Of a DNA stretch of 64,000 nt, positions 11,349 to 23,521 are shown one piece after another; position 1 is the stretch's first letter, and each line of letters starts with the position of its first letter. A model generated the notes under the pieces. It saw only the letters and a list, made by a program, of their open reading frames with translations, was not told the DNA's origin and did not search any database. The position numbers were made by a program, and so were the translations under genes. Source of the DNA: Acanthochromis polyacanthus (lineage: Eukaryota > Chordata > Actinopteri > Pomacentridae); contig NC_067119.1 in the NCBI RefSeq assembly GCF_021347895.1, forward strand, positions 4,724,534-4,788,533, in the 5' to 3' direction.

Positions 11349-11350
11349 TA

Positions 11351-11705
11351 CACTAGCCTTCAAAAGTTTGGATCACCCAGACAATTTCATGTTTTCATTA
11401 AAACACACTTATCATGTGCTAGCATAACTGTACAAGGGTTTTCTAATCATCAATGAGCCTTTCAACACCATTAGCTAACACGATGTAGCATTAGAACACA
11501 GGAGTGATGGTTGCTGGAAATGTTCCTCTGTACCCCTATGGAGATATTCCATTAAAATTTCAAGCTAGAACAGTCATTTACCACATTAACAATGTCTAGA
11601 CTGAATTTTTGATTCATTTAATGTTATCTTCCTCGAAAAAAAAACTGCTTTTCTTTCAACAAATAAGGACATTTCTGAGTGACCTCAAACTTTTGAATGG
11701 CGGTA
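11351..11705. mobile_element. Tc1-like transposon, internal deletion derivative
   Basis: TA target duplications lie at 11349-11350 and 11706-11707. The left end reads cactagccttcaaaagtttg and the right end reads caaacttttgaatggcggta, matching the inverted termini of a common teleost Tc1-like element (consensus cactaccgttcaaaagtttg). The subterminal words aacagtcatttaccacattaacaatg and gaaatgttcctctgtacccctatggagatatt are also of that element, broken by small changes. The whole transposase gene (about 1 kb) is missing. Confidence 0.8.
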
Positions 11706-11759
11706 TACGTTCATCTGTGGGTACTTTAAACGTTAAAGTGAAGACCTGACAACATTAAA

Positions 11760-11862
11760 AAGGGAATAAACTCCCTTTGAACTGGAAGAAACCTCCGGCA
11801 GAACCAGGCTTGGGGAGGGCAGTTGTCTGCCTCAACCACTTAGAGCGAGGTGGGAAAAAAAA
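11760..11862. repeat. teleost interspersed repeat (gaagaaacctccggcagaac motif)
   Basis: The string aactccctttgaactggaag followed by aaacctccggcagaaccagg and the gggagggcag...ctgcctc block is one I recognise as recurring in many teleost genomes. Class unknown to me. Confidence 0.45.
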
Positions 11863-11864
11863 CA

Positions 11865-11984
11865 GTCCACGTGTAAATTAATACCTTCTTTCTGTGATTT
11901 TTACTAGATATTAGCTTTAGTTTAACAAAACGGAGATCATTTTTCATATAACAGTTCCTTAATAGATGTCATTTTACTCCGCCA
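11865..11984. repeat. AT-rich interspersed repeat, same family as 310-420
   Basis: Contains ctgtgatttttactagatat followed by tagctttagtttaacaaaac, matching the family near the window start and at 12385-12500 and 50.6 kb. Confidence 0.4.
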
Positions 11985-12375
11985 AGGAACGTTGTGGAGT
12001 TGTATGACGATCAGCGTACATTTGTCCGTCTGTCCTCAACATTACTCAAAAACGGACCAATGGGTTTGGAAGAAATTTTCAGGGAAGGTCAGAAATGACA
12101 CAAGGACCAAGTGATTAGATTTTGGCAGTGATGCAGCTTATAGTCTGGATCCATGGATTTGTTAAAGATTTCTGTATCATTGCCAGAAAGTGGCACGCCG
12201 TCACGGTAACCATGACAACAAGTGAGCACTACATCAGCTGTCTGCTGACGATCACATGATCACAATCCTGCTACAAATCTACTGCTGAGGACTTATCAGG
12301 ACTTGTCCATGAGAAATGATACAATGACTGAGCAGCCTTAGTGGATTTCTACATCCACTTTTGACTGTTTTCTTT
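11985..12375. repeat. teleost interspersed repeat (ccgccaaggaacg / tggcagtgatgcagcttatagtc type)
   Basis: The series ccgccaagg, gtccgtctgtcctcaac, gaaattttcagggaaggtca, gatgcagcttatagtctgga, tatcattgccag, ggacttatcaggacttgtcc and tgactgagcagccttagtgg follows the order of a repeat that I know to be abundant in teleosts. It is flanked on both sides by pieces of the 310-420 family, which suggests insertion into a copy of it. Class uncertain. Confidence 0.5.
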
Positions 12376-12384
12376 CTTTTTTCA

Positions 12385-12500
12385 TATAAATTATTACTTT
12401 CATCGCTCTGTGATTTTCATAGTTATTAGTAATTTAACAAATCATAGAAATTCTGTAAAATAGCTGCAAATTGTTTTAAAAACCTGTAAATGTCTCTATA
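12385..12500. repeat. AT-rich interspersed repeat, same family as 310-420
   Basis: ctctgtgattttcatagtta and gtaatttaacaaatcatag continue the family pattern interrupted at 11984, on the far side of the intervening repeat. Confidence 0.35.
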
Positions 12501-12989
12501 GTGCAGGCTGATCTTGTCCATATGCTAAACTGTCCTTACAGAGTGGATGAGAAACACTGTAGAGCTGCACCAAGGCGGAGAGCATTCAACATAATTCAGA
12601 AAGAATGTTTTATGTAAGCGTGTTTTCACAAAGCCAGCCAGTGACATGTTTCAGGACTAAAAGCCAAACATAATGTACCACAGGGAGCGTTAATGTAATC
12701 ACAGCAGCATTACCTCAGCAGCTCTTGTACAACATATTTCTGCTCTTGTATTTCTGTGTTGCGCAGCAAATCAAAAGCACATTTGACCAAAGTTATCTCA
12801 GTTCTCATTAGCATCAGAGCTCCTCACAGCTTGTTCACCCACAGACATGATCCACTACATTAGCACCATTTCCAAACATCTGCTGGAGGAGTCAGAGGCG
12901 ATCTGCTGCCTCCTCTGCTCAGGCCTCTTTGGAAATGTGACATGATTACATACAAACACCCCGAGCCAATGTTCCCCTCTCTCTGCCTT
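12501..12989. other. spacer without a supported feature
   Basis: Mixed-composition sequence with no recognised element. Confidence 0.45.
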
Positions 12990-13270
12990 CATTAAAGCAG
13001 AGCGCTGCTGGCAAGGTGACTCGACCCGGGTCCCTCCGCGGCTCCGCCCCCACCGGGTCGGCCCCGGCGCCCGACGCCATTGGCTCACGGGCCCGTCCAT
13101 CAGCCCCGCGCTCTGGGTCGACGTGGGCTCAGACGGCGAGCAGGAGTGACTGCGTGGATCCGCCTGCCGTGAGCCGACAGCCGGTACGTTGGAGGTTTAT
13201 CATTAGCCGAAGCCTCCGGCCGGACAGGTGATCTCGCCCGGCCGGTCTGACTCAACATATGCCCCCGCGG
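12990..13270. promoter_or_regulatory. GC-rich CpG-bearing block, possible regulatory island
   Basis: Sharp GC and CpG rise with an inverted CCAAT word (gccattggct, 13076-13085) and several cgcc/ggcg clusters. No splice-supported frame is seen. It could be a CpG-island promoter or a conserved enhancer. Confidence 0.35.
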
Positions 13271-15164
13271 AGCTCCAACACACATATTGTGCCATCATTA
13301 TTTCATACCTAGCAGGAGCTTCGGCCAGATTTAGGTGCAAACGCAGAGCTGCTGTGAAAAGAGTTTGTTTTTGTTGCACATATGTAGCAGGAGGTGGGAG
13401 AGGGAGGGAAAGTAAGTGCAAAAAAAAAACCGGCATCTGCAACCTTTTTTGCATTCGTTGACCATCTGGTACTTTCAGAACCTGGTCAGCCATGATTCAG
13501 ACAAGAAAGATCACGCAGAAGAAGAGGCTTCTATCATTTAGATAAGCAACTCCGATCTTTTAAAACAGAAAAGTCATTTTAGGTCATCAGCTTTACCTGC
13601 ATATCTCAGCAGTTTTGCTGTTTTTCTTTATAAATGCACTTCTTTGCTCTTGTATCATGTCTGTTTATTCCATAAACACATATATTTAGTACACTGGGGC
13701 TGGAAATGGCAATTTTTCTGACGAATATTTCAACTTAATATGCAATATAATGTTTCAGAAGAGTGACTGACACACAGGAGAGCAATATTTATTTGTAAAA
13801 GCATTGAAACTACAGTTTAAATCCTAAATTGCAGCCTTCTGCAGATGTCTATTTCAAATAGATTGTGTTGTTTTGCCCTATAGTCTACTATTTATGCATT
13901 AGCTAATGTTAGAGTGAAGCATGCTGTATAAATAGAGTTGTGTTTGCTTGAATCACAAATAGTAGAAGGCAAAAGTCATCTACAGTACAATAAAGTGCCT
14001 ACATTATCAATTAAATGCACTCATGTAGCACAATAAACCATTTCAGAATGTCAGAATATCAGGCAGTTGGCTATTTATCATATTTTTTTGCAATCAGCCT
14101 TTACATTTGTGCAGTTGACCAAACAAATTTACAAACTTAAGGGACTGAATTGTCTTCAAGCAATGAAGATATGACACTTGAGTTTCTAGAAAGTCTGTTA
14201 AGGTGTTCTTTAAATACTTAGAATATTAAAAATAAACAATTTTATGAGGATGAACGTTGCGTGCTTTAATTGTACCGAGGATGTAAAAGCCTAATAATTA
14301 GGGACAACAGTTGATAGTTAACTGTAAAATATGTGTGTGTATATACATTCTTAAATATTGGCTAAAAACAAGCCAATAACTAATTTTTATCTAAGAATTG
14401 CAATTTTTTTTCCATTTGAAATGCTTAAATTGAGATGCACCAGTACACATCTGACACACCTGAGTTTAATTATAGTGAAGGCATTTTTGCCATAGCTACA
14501 CTGTTAAAAATGAACATTTATGCTCTAAAGCCATTTTTCCTTAAATCTTAATAATAATTTTTGCATTTACAAGAATGAAAGTTGCATATTTTAACTGTTC
14601 TGTGTGTGTAAAAGCCCAACAAGTGTTGAAAATTAGCTGTAAACTCTGTGAACTATTTAAACCTGATGCATCAAATAAATAAACTAAAATGACCCAATAA
14701 TCTTAAGTATTGTCGAAAAACCAACCAGTTTTCATTTATAAAGGCTAAATTTTAGATTTAAAACTCAAATCAGCACTTTTACAAACTGGACTATACTTTT
14801 ATACTTGCCTGTTTTTGTTTATCATCAAACTGGTTTCAGCTTTAAAACACTGTCCTGCTTCATATTTTATCAGCTGATTTTTTAATGTGAAACTCCTAAT
14901 TGGCAGAGTTGCCAATAATAAAATAATGCAAGCAAAAGCACATCGACGGTGTATTTATGCAGGGAACTTGAGTCAACACAGTTGTATTCTACCTCAGGTT
15001 TCTAAGTCGACGTAAATCCTTCAGAAAATCGCACGTTTTATTGCCTCCTGATTCATTACGACGGAGCTTTACGGTTGGATTTATATTACATATACGTAGG
15101 AGAGTCCCCGCCACCTCTCTTAAAATAACTGTACACCATCACTGACACACAGTCTAATCATCTT
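13271..15164. other. AT-rich spacer
   Basis: No gene or delimited element. A gaaa/gtaagt donor-like site at 13410 lacks a convincing upstream exon. Words such as gaatattaaaaataaac recur loosely at 14220 and elsewhere. Confidence 0.5.
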
Positions 15165-15760
15165 ACAGGAGTCCTAAAGCTTTATCGGCGCATATAGTGT
15201 ATTGGGACTTAAAAAAAATGCACGGCGAGCTCACGGAAAAGAGCATCAAGATAAAGCTCTGAAATCCCAAACCGCCGAGCTCTCCTAATCCCCCCACCTG
15301 CATTTTCCGCAGCCGTCAGTGAACAGCAGCCCTGCATATCGCCTGAGAAGGGGATTTAGTTGTAATGCTCTCAGAAATACAATGCATAAAATCAAGTGTC
15401 AACTCTAACAAGCTGTTCTCGGGGCGGATGGGCTGCCCTCCGGATCCGAGCGGGTCGGGGGGGGGGGGGCGCGCTCGTCGCCGCGTTTTGATCCCACAGT
15501 TCCCCAAATTTCCGAGACAACTGTGCAAATCGGGGATAACCTGCCCAAGCCAGACGGGCTTTTCGGGGGGCAACAGCTGCTTAAGTCCGTTTCGCTGCCT
15601 GCCAGAGAAACTTTATCAGGGGAAGTGGAGGTTGAGATTTTACGCCGGCTAAGCCCCCTCCATCAAATTGCGAAAACAGAACCTTGTGGCACGGCTCAGG
15701 GCGGATTTGGGAGTTTGCTCGGTGTTTTCTTGGCTGCGAGCGTTAATATAAAAATAGAAG
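15165..15760. promoter_or_regulatory. candidate conserved non-coding block with G13 run
   Basis: Balanced, unique sequence including tacaatgcataaaatcaagt and agcatcaagataaagctctg, with a run of 13 G at 15457-15469. Several frames are open on both strands with no domain. Regulatory role inferred. Confidence 0.35.
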
Positions 15761-16329
15761 AATGCAAAGACCTTCGGATGCTGCTGTCCTCATGTGCCGC
15801 TTTTATTCCAGGTTTTTATTTCCCTCCTCGGAAAAAAATCCGGAGACGCTTTTAAGGCGAAGTTTCATCGCAACTTCAGCTGCAAAATTCACCCACAAAA
15901 GCGCATTTTTCCCTCTGCAAACTGTCTTGTATCTGTTTTGTATCGCATTTGTGAATTTCTCCGCCGCTAAAATCGAGAATATTTGCGGCGCCTGAGCTTC
16001 TTTAAACACATGACATCTTTTGGGTAATTCAGCCGGTTTATTCTCCTCTCAGATGTCTTTTCATCTCCAAACTAGTTTGTTTGTTCTTCTATGGCTGTGT
16101 GTTACCACGCATTTACATATCGCGTGATGTATAAGCTTGGATGGCAGTATGCTATATGAAGAGGCCTCGGCGTGCAGAGAAACCGAGAAAACTGTCAAAA
16201 TATGTGGCGGGTGTTTTGAGGAGATGAAGCGAGCATCTGTGTGTTTTAGCCGTTTAATTGTTTTGGGATTTTTCAGAGTTACATTTTAACTTCTTTTTAC
16301 TGTCAAGATGCTCAACTAGGAGCTGTTTC

Positions 16330-17630
16330 CTGCAGTTCTGATCTAAAAATTGCTTCAGTAGCTTCCCACAAAATGGTCACTGGACGCATTTAGCTGCAAC
16401 AGATTCTCAGTCGACTCCTGCGCTCGTCTCCGCTCGGACTCACTCCCACGTTTTTGCAGTCGTTGATCGGCGTTCAGTGCCGACAGAGAGAGAGAGAAAG
16501 CAGGAAAAAAAGGTCTGAACTTTGCAAAAATCTGTGCCAATAGTTCAAATGTCAACATCCTTGCATTATACAAAAGCTTAGAGAGTTTAAAAAGTTGAAC
16601 TGAAGTGAAAAGATGACAAAACTAGCGATGTTTAAAGTGGAAAACATGCACAAGTGACTTTGCGTTTGTCTGCAAAATGCATGAATTTGCATGACAGTTT
16701 AATTCTGCTACCATGATTTGTTGGCAACTTTATCTAAAGTCTGTGGAAGTTAGATTCCATAAAATGGCCATTGGATGCATTTAGCCGCAACAGATTCTCA
16801 TTTGGTTCCTGTGTGAAGCTTCTCTCCCATGTTTTTGTAATTGTTGCCCATTGTTCAGTGCAACAAGAGAGAGAAAAGTCAGGAAAAAAGGTAGAAAGTT
16901 AGAAAAAAGCTGTGCTACTAGTTCGAATTAGGGCTGGCCCGAAATGTGGTTTCTGGTCTCCAGATATTCGGGTCCTATTAAAGACGAATATCCGGATATT
17001 CGTTCTGCCTGGTAACGTTCGGATACCAAAATTAATATCCGGATACCGCCGTAACGAACGAATATTCGGACATTCAGGTCCAGCCCTAGTTCGAATGTCA
17101 ACATCCTTGCATTATTTAGAAGCTTTCAGAGTTTGAAAAGTTGAATTTCTGTTGCAAAATGACAAAGTGAGTTTGCTTTTTTCTGCAGAATGCATGAATT
17201 TGCATGACAGTTTAATTCAGATCCCATGATTTTTTTGGCAGCTTTATCTAAAATCTATGAAACTTAGATTCCACAGAACGGTCACTGGATGCGTTCGGCT
17301 GCAGCAGACTCTCATTCGGTTCCTGTGTGACGCTTCACTCCCATGTTTTTGTAGTCATCGCTCAGTGTTCAAGGCCGACAGAGGGAGAAAAAAAGGTGGA
17401 AAGTTACAAAAAAAATGTGCAAATAGTTCAAATGTCAACATCCTTGCATTAAACACAAGCTTACAGAGTTTAAAAAACTGAATTTCAGGAGCAAAATGAC
17501 AAAATTTAGCGAGGTTTAAAAAGTGAGATGGCTTTTTTCTGCAAAATGCATGAATTTGCATGACCGTTTAATTCGGATACGGTGATTTTTTTTTTGCAGC
17601 TTTATCTACAGTCTATGAAATCTATGACCA
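16330..17630. repeat. about 350-bp tandem repeat, three units
   Basis: Marker tgcatgaatttgcatgac occurs at 16679, 17191 and 17547. After removing the 168 bp added by the MITE insertion the spacings are about 344 and 356 bp. Other shared blocks are gtcaacatccttgcatta and cagattctcatttggttcctg. The open frames here are not conserved between units, so the array is not coding. Confidence 0.8.
16929..17088. mobile_element. hAT MITE family (GGGCTGGCCCGAATATTCG type), short copy 2
   Basis: 160 bp, flanked by perfect 8-bp duplications gttcgaat (16921-16928 and 17089-17096). Ends tagggctggcccgaaa and ttcaggtccagcccta. It lies inside unit two of the 350-bp array. Units one and three carry the uninterrupted site as gttcaaat (16543-16550 and 17426-17433), so the insertion is directly demonstrated. 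Confidence 0.9.
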
Positions 17631-18739
17631 GGTTCAGCACCTGTGCATCCACATTAAGAACACGCACCGTTTCTTTTTAGTCTTGCATGCAGGTTTCATT
17701 TTCCTCCAGTTTCATTTATTAATTCCTTCATTTATTAATCTGCTTAAATGCAAATATTTACACGCATCTTTTATTAGGAAAATGCCATCATGTGTGCAGC
17801 CTTGCAGCAAATATCTTGTTCTATTAGTAGTGTGCAACAAACCAGTGCACTGTGGGACCTGAGTGAGCAAACTCCTGCAGGATGAATACTAAACTCAGAT
17901 TAGCGTCTCCTGCAGCCTGCTGTGTTTAAAACAACAAGCTGCTGCTGATCCCAGCAAACACGGCAGATAAGCTGATATTCCAATAAAGCTGTGATTTCAA
18001 ACACTCGGAGAAAAACGAGCGAGTGTGTCGAGCAGTAATATGCTTAAAGTGGTGATTTATTTAGTGTGGACTCACGTTTTCCCGGGTCAGAATGACACAG
18101 ATTTACTTACCGAGGATGAAAGGAGACTCGGTGAGTCACTGCTTTCAGAAGTTTTTTTTTCTTCCTTTTCCTGGTTTCATTGCAGCTGCTTTTGAGGAAA
18201 AAATTTGTAATCACGGCTCGGGGAAACGAAGAGCTGCTGACTCTTGTTGTGTCTTTACGGTTCGTCAGTTCAGCTGGTAGAAAGTCAGAACGTCTGTGTG
18301 TGGAGTCCTGCTACCGATGGCACTGTTTTATTCGCTTTTAATGTGTTTTTGTGGATTTTTCATGATTTTTTGTGTCAGAAAATCAGACATAATGGCCTGT
18401 TTTATTCTGAAAAATCCAGATTCTTGTCAGTTTTGACTCATTTAATTAGTTTCTGTGCAACTGATGAAGCTAATCTTCAACTCAACATTATTCAGTTCAT
18501 AATCTTTTATTGAGAAATACCTGCTAATATTGATTATGTTCCTGAAATTGACCCTGCAGACTGATGTGAAACAGAGGAAAGTGTTGAAGCTGTTGCATTC
18601 TACAGAATTGTTATAGCACAGGAAATATTTCTTATCCTAAATTATTTATCTTTATGAAGTCGTTGTATGACTCACTGTACTTTATCTGAATGAAAACACA
18701 CGTTAAAAACAAGTGTATGACATGTAATATTCAGTTTTT
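17631..18739. other. spacer with one exon-like micro-segment
   Basis: Mostly AT-rich. The only item of note is 18091-18130, which is bracketed by splice-like sites and is described as a finding. Confidence 0.45.
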
Positions 18740-18870
18740 GTCCTCTTAATTTAAATAAATGTACAGTTTACTGCACCTCTGCACTGCACTGAGTTACGTA
18801 AAGTACTTCACCTGAATATTTCCATTTTATTTGACTTCATAATTCTGCTTCTCTGCCTTTATTTGAATTA
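18740..18870 (+). repeat. teleost AGTAC-rich repeat relic, sense orientation
   Basis: gtaaagtacttcacctgaat followed by atttccattttatttgac matches the teleost repeat also seen in reverse at 5755-6420. Confidence 0.4.
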
Positions 18871-19807
18871 GTAGTCATTTTACAGGCAAGATTTTTCATC
18901 CAATAGCTCTTAAAGTAAATGAAATTGTTATAAATTAACAAATTCTCATATTAGAAAGACACTAATTCCACTAAATCCTTCTGGTTCTGATACTTTAACT
19001 GCGCTGTGAGGACTTTTAATCTGTTATAAGTGAAGTTTTCAACACAGTTTAATGTGTAAAAGCTGGTTTTACCCATTTAAAGTAAACATAACTTGCTTGA
19101 TTAAATGGTTAAGGTTTGACTAATATGTTGTTATTTCAGGGCCAATGAAGACATTGATCATTATCACTAATCGAGGAGACCAAATACTGATAATTGAAGC
19201 CGATATACATTTTAAATGGTGTTAAAATGAAGAAGTCAAACACAAAACTTTGTTGAAAAGTTAGTTTTTTATGTTATCTTTGGGGGAAAAAAAGAACTTT
19301 ACAACATTTATCCTTCAGTTTGCAGAGAAGCAGCTGCAGGAGAGTCAAAATAAAAGCTTCTTTTTTTAATTAACTAATTTTATCTGTAGCCGGTAGCAGA
19401 AAAACAGCAATACTGATCATTAGAAAAGTGCTAAAAGTTGATCGACTCCCAATTTCTTCTGAATTTAAACACCTGAAGAACTCATTTTATCTCCTGTGAT
19501 CTTCATCTTCACACCGAAATGGAGCCGATTGATCGCTTTGCTTCTTTATTTTGCTTAATAAATAGCAGGTCTGGTGGAAAAACCTGCTTGTATGACGTAA
19601 AGAAACATCTATTTAAGGTAATGTTTGGTGAATTTCCTGCTTTCAGATCTGCAGAAGTTTTTATTCCTCAAACCACCACCTTTACAGGAGTGTGTTTTAG
19701 AGACGCTTTTAGAGCCAGAAGTGACGTCAAATCCTCATTTCCGGACGACATAAAAGCAGGATGTGATATTTGAATAACACGGCGGAGGGGTTATTGCATA
19801 CACAGTG

Positions 19808-19808
<1 letters not shown>
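18871..19808. other. AT-rich spacer
   Basis: No element delimited. An ATG in good context at 19519 opens a frame that meets a donor-like aag/gtaatg at 19616-19621, without recognisable protein content. Confidence 0.45.

Positions 19809-19850
<42 letters not shown>
19809..19850. repeat. (AC)21 microsatellite
   Basis: Pure dinucleotide run of 42 bases. Confidence 0.98.
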
Positions 19851-19852
<2 letters not shown>

Positions 19853-20059
19853 CAGCTGGCATCTTGTCACAGCATGCAAATGTGGCCGAAGCAGAAGGTG
19901 TACGAGCGCATATTTTTTACTAAATGCAAGACCTCTTTTTTGGGGCAGTGAAGACCTCGGAGGGTTTTTTTTTGTGTGTGTGTGTGTGTCCGTGTGTGTC
20001 TGCGTTTGTGTGTTTTGGCGCGACGCCTCCGGTGACCGACTTCACAGGGGGAGAAGGCT

Positions 20060-20165
20060 GCACACTGTCCACTGCTCTGTCCACACACACTCCGTATAAT
20101 CACGTTCCCTGTCGGGCCCTATAAATCTGCAAGGGCCCAATTAAAGATGGCCTTCAGCGCGTCCA
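20060..20165. promoter_or_regulatory. candidate short conserved element
   Basis: cgggccctataaatctgcaa followed by gggcccaattaaagatggcc is unique, balanced sequence between repeat-rich flanks and contains a TATA-like word (tataaat, 20120-20126) and a homeodomain word (caattaaa). Function inferred. Confidence 0.3.
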
Positions 20166-21549
20166 CCCCTACCAGCACCACGCACGCACACACGTTAAAA
20201 AAAAACACACAAACACCTTTTTTTGTCCGATGTATATTTGACACAACAGATTGCAGTGCAACACAATAACAGAAATGACTAGAAATAATAAAAAAAACAG
20301 TGTAAAACCCAGAAAAGAGCTTCGTAATGGAAGGATTCGTTGGTTTTTTTTTGGGGGGGGGTTGCGACTCGCACACATGTGCAGCTCGTGCGAGTCGAAC
20401 CCGGACTTCAAGGTGCTACGCGAGTATAAAAGATAATAAAAACGACAAATTAGCCGGAAGCAGGAAGCAGTGCATGCAAATCTCACTGCGGCTAGAAATT
20501 TGGTGGACGAAAATACAAAAACGCACATTTTTTTGTGTACAAAACAAAAAGGCACAAGGACACAGTTAGTTGGAGTTAATGATGCGATTTCCTGATGAGC
20601 CGATTAAATGTCAGCCCTGCGAAGAAAAACAAAAATTACGCAAGAGGCTACGGAAGCGTTTAAGTCGGACGTAAACGCCGGCGCACCCCGAGGATTCGAT
20701 TTGGGACGCGAAGGAAGGAAACAAAGGATTAATTGGAGCGTCGTGTCGCTCGCCCGAAAATGTGAGCCGCTCGCCCTCAAACTTGACGGTTGCTGAACTT
20801 ATTTTTAGTGTCATTTGATAAGCTTCCCTGCTTGCACAGAGACATCCCACTGACCCAGCCACTGGTCATTGTCTATACCGCTTCCCGTCAAAGCCGGCAC
20901 GCTTTGTCAGGTTTCGACTCGAATATCCATTTTGCATCTGAAGTACGGTATCCGAAGTGACTGGATCATTCGAGCCTTTTTCTTCAGCTGCTGCCCCCTT
21001 TTTCCTCCTCCTCCTCCTCCTCCTGCCCCCCCTCCACGGTGTTTCTTTTTTTGTTTTTTCCGCTCGCACTGACATCATTTGGGACCGGCGTCATGACAGC
21101 GCGCTTGAGAAATCCACAATATACATAAATATATATTTTTTCGGGGTTGGGGTGGAGGGAGGGAGGCGGTAGGAGGGGAGGGGTTGGACATAATTTTGTG
21201 TAAATGAACAATACTTATCCGTCCGTCGCATCCGTTGCTTTGGGTTTGTGTTTTGGACGTTGGCGAGCCGTCACCGCCTCATTTTGTTTTTTTTTTTTTA
21301 CCCCTCTTCCTGTAACGGGTCATTCAATGTCAAAAGGCATAAAAAACAGACAAGGCGAGTCTTCACAGGCTGCTGCTTGCTGTTGCCTTTAATTATTTTA
21401 ATTAAACTTTGATATTCCGGTCGCTGAGGGAAGCTGGTGCGTCGCCCCCTCCGAGGAATCTATATCTTAAAAAAGTCGACGCGCCACGCTTTGGTGAGCA
21501 GACCGCGTCGAAAAACAGGGGCAAAGGGAGGAAAAAAACACACCACCAA
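20166..21549. other. mixed spacer with simple repeats
   Basis: Contains T and G runs near 20343-20361, (CCT)7 at 21004-21024, and purine-rich tracts at 21140-21185. The many open frames of both strands reflect low complexity and CpG-rich composition rather than coding. Confidence 0.45.
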
Positions 21550-21930
21550 GCGCCGTGTCAAGGTCTTAAAGGCATCAATCCCTCAAACGGAGCTGGAGAT
21601 GGTCAGGAGGCTGTCCCGCGGTCCAATAACGCTCTATTAATTCCCCTTGTCCCGAGTGCATAATGAAAAGAAGGTGTCTTTAAAAAAAAACTAAAGGGCA
21701 AAGTCTTCCAGCACCTTGGGGCGTCCTGTCTACAATTTGTCATGCGTGTGCACTTCTCAGTGTTAAAATGACAAGATAAGCCAGTCAAAGAGCAGCCGCC
21801 AGGCATCCGGCCGGCGCCGCTGAAGTTGGAGAGGAGTCGCGATGATGAGACGTTGCCAAAAGGCGGCCGACTTCTGCACTCGCGAGGCCCGCCGGGATTA
21901 TTCCGACTTCCACGCCAAAGGCAAACAGCC
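21550..21930. promoter_or_regulatory. candidate conserved non-coding element
   Basis: The block contains ccaataacgctctattaatt (21624-21643), cgagtgcataatgaaaag and gttaaaatgacaagataagc (GATA-like). It is unique and lies between low-complexity flanks. Enhancer role inferred. Confidence 0.4.
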
Positions 21931-21932
21931 CC

Positions 21933-21936
<4 letters not shown>

Positions 21937-21956
<20 letters not shown>
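21937..21956. repeat. (CT)10 microsatellite
   Basis: Pure CT run within a longer pyrimidine tract that continues into a T run. Confidence 0.95.
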
Positions 21957-21963
<7 letters not shown>

Positions 21964-22380
21964 CGTTTTTTTTTCTTTTTAAAGCTTCCGTCTGTGTCCA
22001 TGAAATTAGGTTTTTACCACAGAAGGCACAATATGGTCAGAATATGTTAAAGCCTGAAAAGCTAACCGAGTCTGAGCGCTCCTGCTTCCTTTTTTTTTTT
22101 TTTTATCAATTACATTTATTTTTATTAATTAAAATAGTACAAAAAAAACCAAACAGATTTGGTGCAAGGAGAAGGTGGTAAATAACTTAAAGGGCATTAA
22201 CACGGCGCCCTGTGTGCTGCTGAGGGCCGAAGGAGGAAAGTTTGTGGCAGGAGGTGAAGCAGAGTGAACGGATAGTGGTTTCAGCTGCAGATTACACGTC
22301 TTCAAACAGAGGATAAAACCTGGAATTCTCCTCTTGGTCCACAGCGATCAGCACACGGTGGTTTTTCACACAGCAGCTCC

Positions 22381-22398
22381 TTCTTCTTCTTCTTCTTC
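22381..22398. repeat. (TTC)6 microsatellite
   Basis: Pure trinucleotide run of 18 bases. Confidence 0.95.
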
Positions 22399-22439
22399 TA
22401 CTGATGCTGCACTCGGTTGAAATTAATGCACCGGCCCTG

Positions 22440-23300
22440 AAAAACACACACATGGAAAAAAAAGAAAGAAAGAGAGAATTAAAACTTTTAGAATTAAGCT
22501 TCAGATTGCACAGCAGTTTTTATATTTTCTGATGTTTCTAATCAACATCTTACTGTTTCTCCCCTCTAAACAAAGAGTCATAATAATAAATTATATTCTT
22601 TAAAATATAAAATAAACACACTAAAAACACTAGATGAAGAAAAATATCTATATTTCTGCAAATGTCTCCAAAAACATCCCAAAACTTAATCCATCATTAA
22701 AGATCCAAATTGAAATGATTCATTTTGGGAATTAAAGCTAAAATATATTTTTTAAAATGATAATTTTTATCATTATTCTTATATTTGTCTGTATTTCTCC
22801 CAAAACTTAAATTTTTATATTTGAATCAAAAATGTATTAGCTCCCAATTATAATTTTTTTTCTGATTTTTTTTAATGGGAAATTACAAAATAACCAGCAG
22901 AGAAAATATATAAAAATAAATTTTAAGAAATATGTCAATGTCTGTGTATATTTCTTCCAAAACATCCCAACATTTATTTCATATTTAAATTTTAAAAAAT
23001 GTGTCATCAATTATCCAAACATTAAATAACTGCTTCTAAGGTTTTCATTGAGAATAAAAATAAAATAAATAGCAGAAAAAATATTAAAATAAAAAATGTG
23101 CATAAATGTCTTTAAAAACACCCAAAATATTTTATATATTAATTTAAAAAAATCTATTTTCAAAGATGATGTTATCCAAATATTAAATCACCGACTCTTT
23201 GATTTTCTCTGAAAATAAACATTAAAAAAAATGAAAATCTGAAAAGTTTTTTAGAATATTTCTTTCAAAGCATCTTCAAGCAAAAAGCAAAGCATGAAAA
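22440..23300. other. very AT-rich low-complexity spacer
   Basis: Loose recurrences of ccaaaacatcccaaaa and aaaataaa words at about 120-bp spacing (22668, 22790, 22960, 23110) suggest an old, nearly erased tandem repeat. No gene. Confidence 0.4.
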
Positions 23301-23521
23301 CACACCGAAGAAGACGATGTTCATTATAAACTGCATCAATAATATCCACAAAACAGTAAATCTATGGAAGCATCTTCAGCTGATAGTTCAGTCTCAGCTA
23401 CAACCTGCAGCTCTTCTGCTGTAAACACCATCAGACCCTGATACAGAGCTCTCAGTTCCATGTGCATCGTGTATTTGTGTGTCTGTGTGTGTTTGCTTTC
23501 TGTCTGATCCTCTCATTGCAG

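Noticed and set aside
20345..20420. tRNA-like T-loop word (gtgcgagtcgaacccgga) near an inverted gcgactcgcac
   Set aside because: No acceptor stem, D-arm or anticodon arm can be built around it. The inverted words form only a short local hairpin.
21603..22001. 132-codon minus frame
   Set aside because: Runs through the CT microsatellite as an RERERE stretch and through a candidate regulatory block. No domain.
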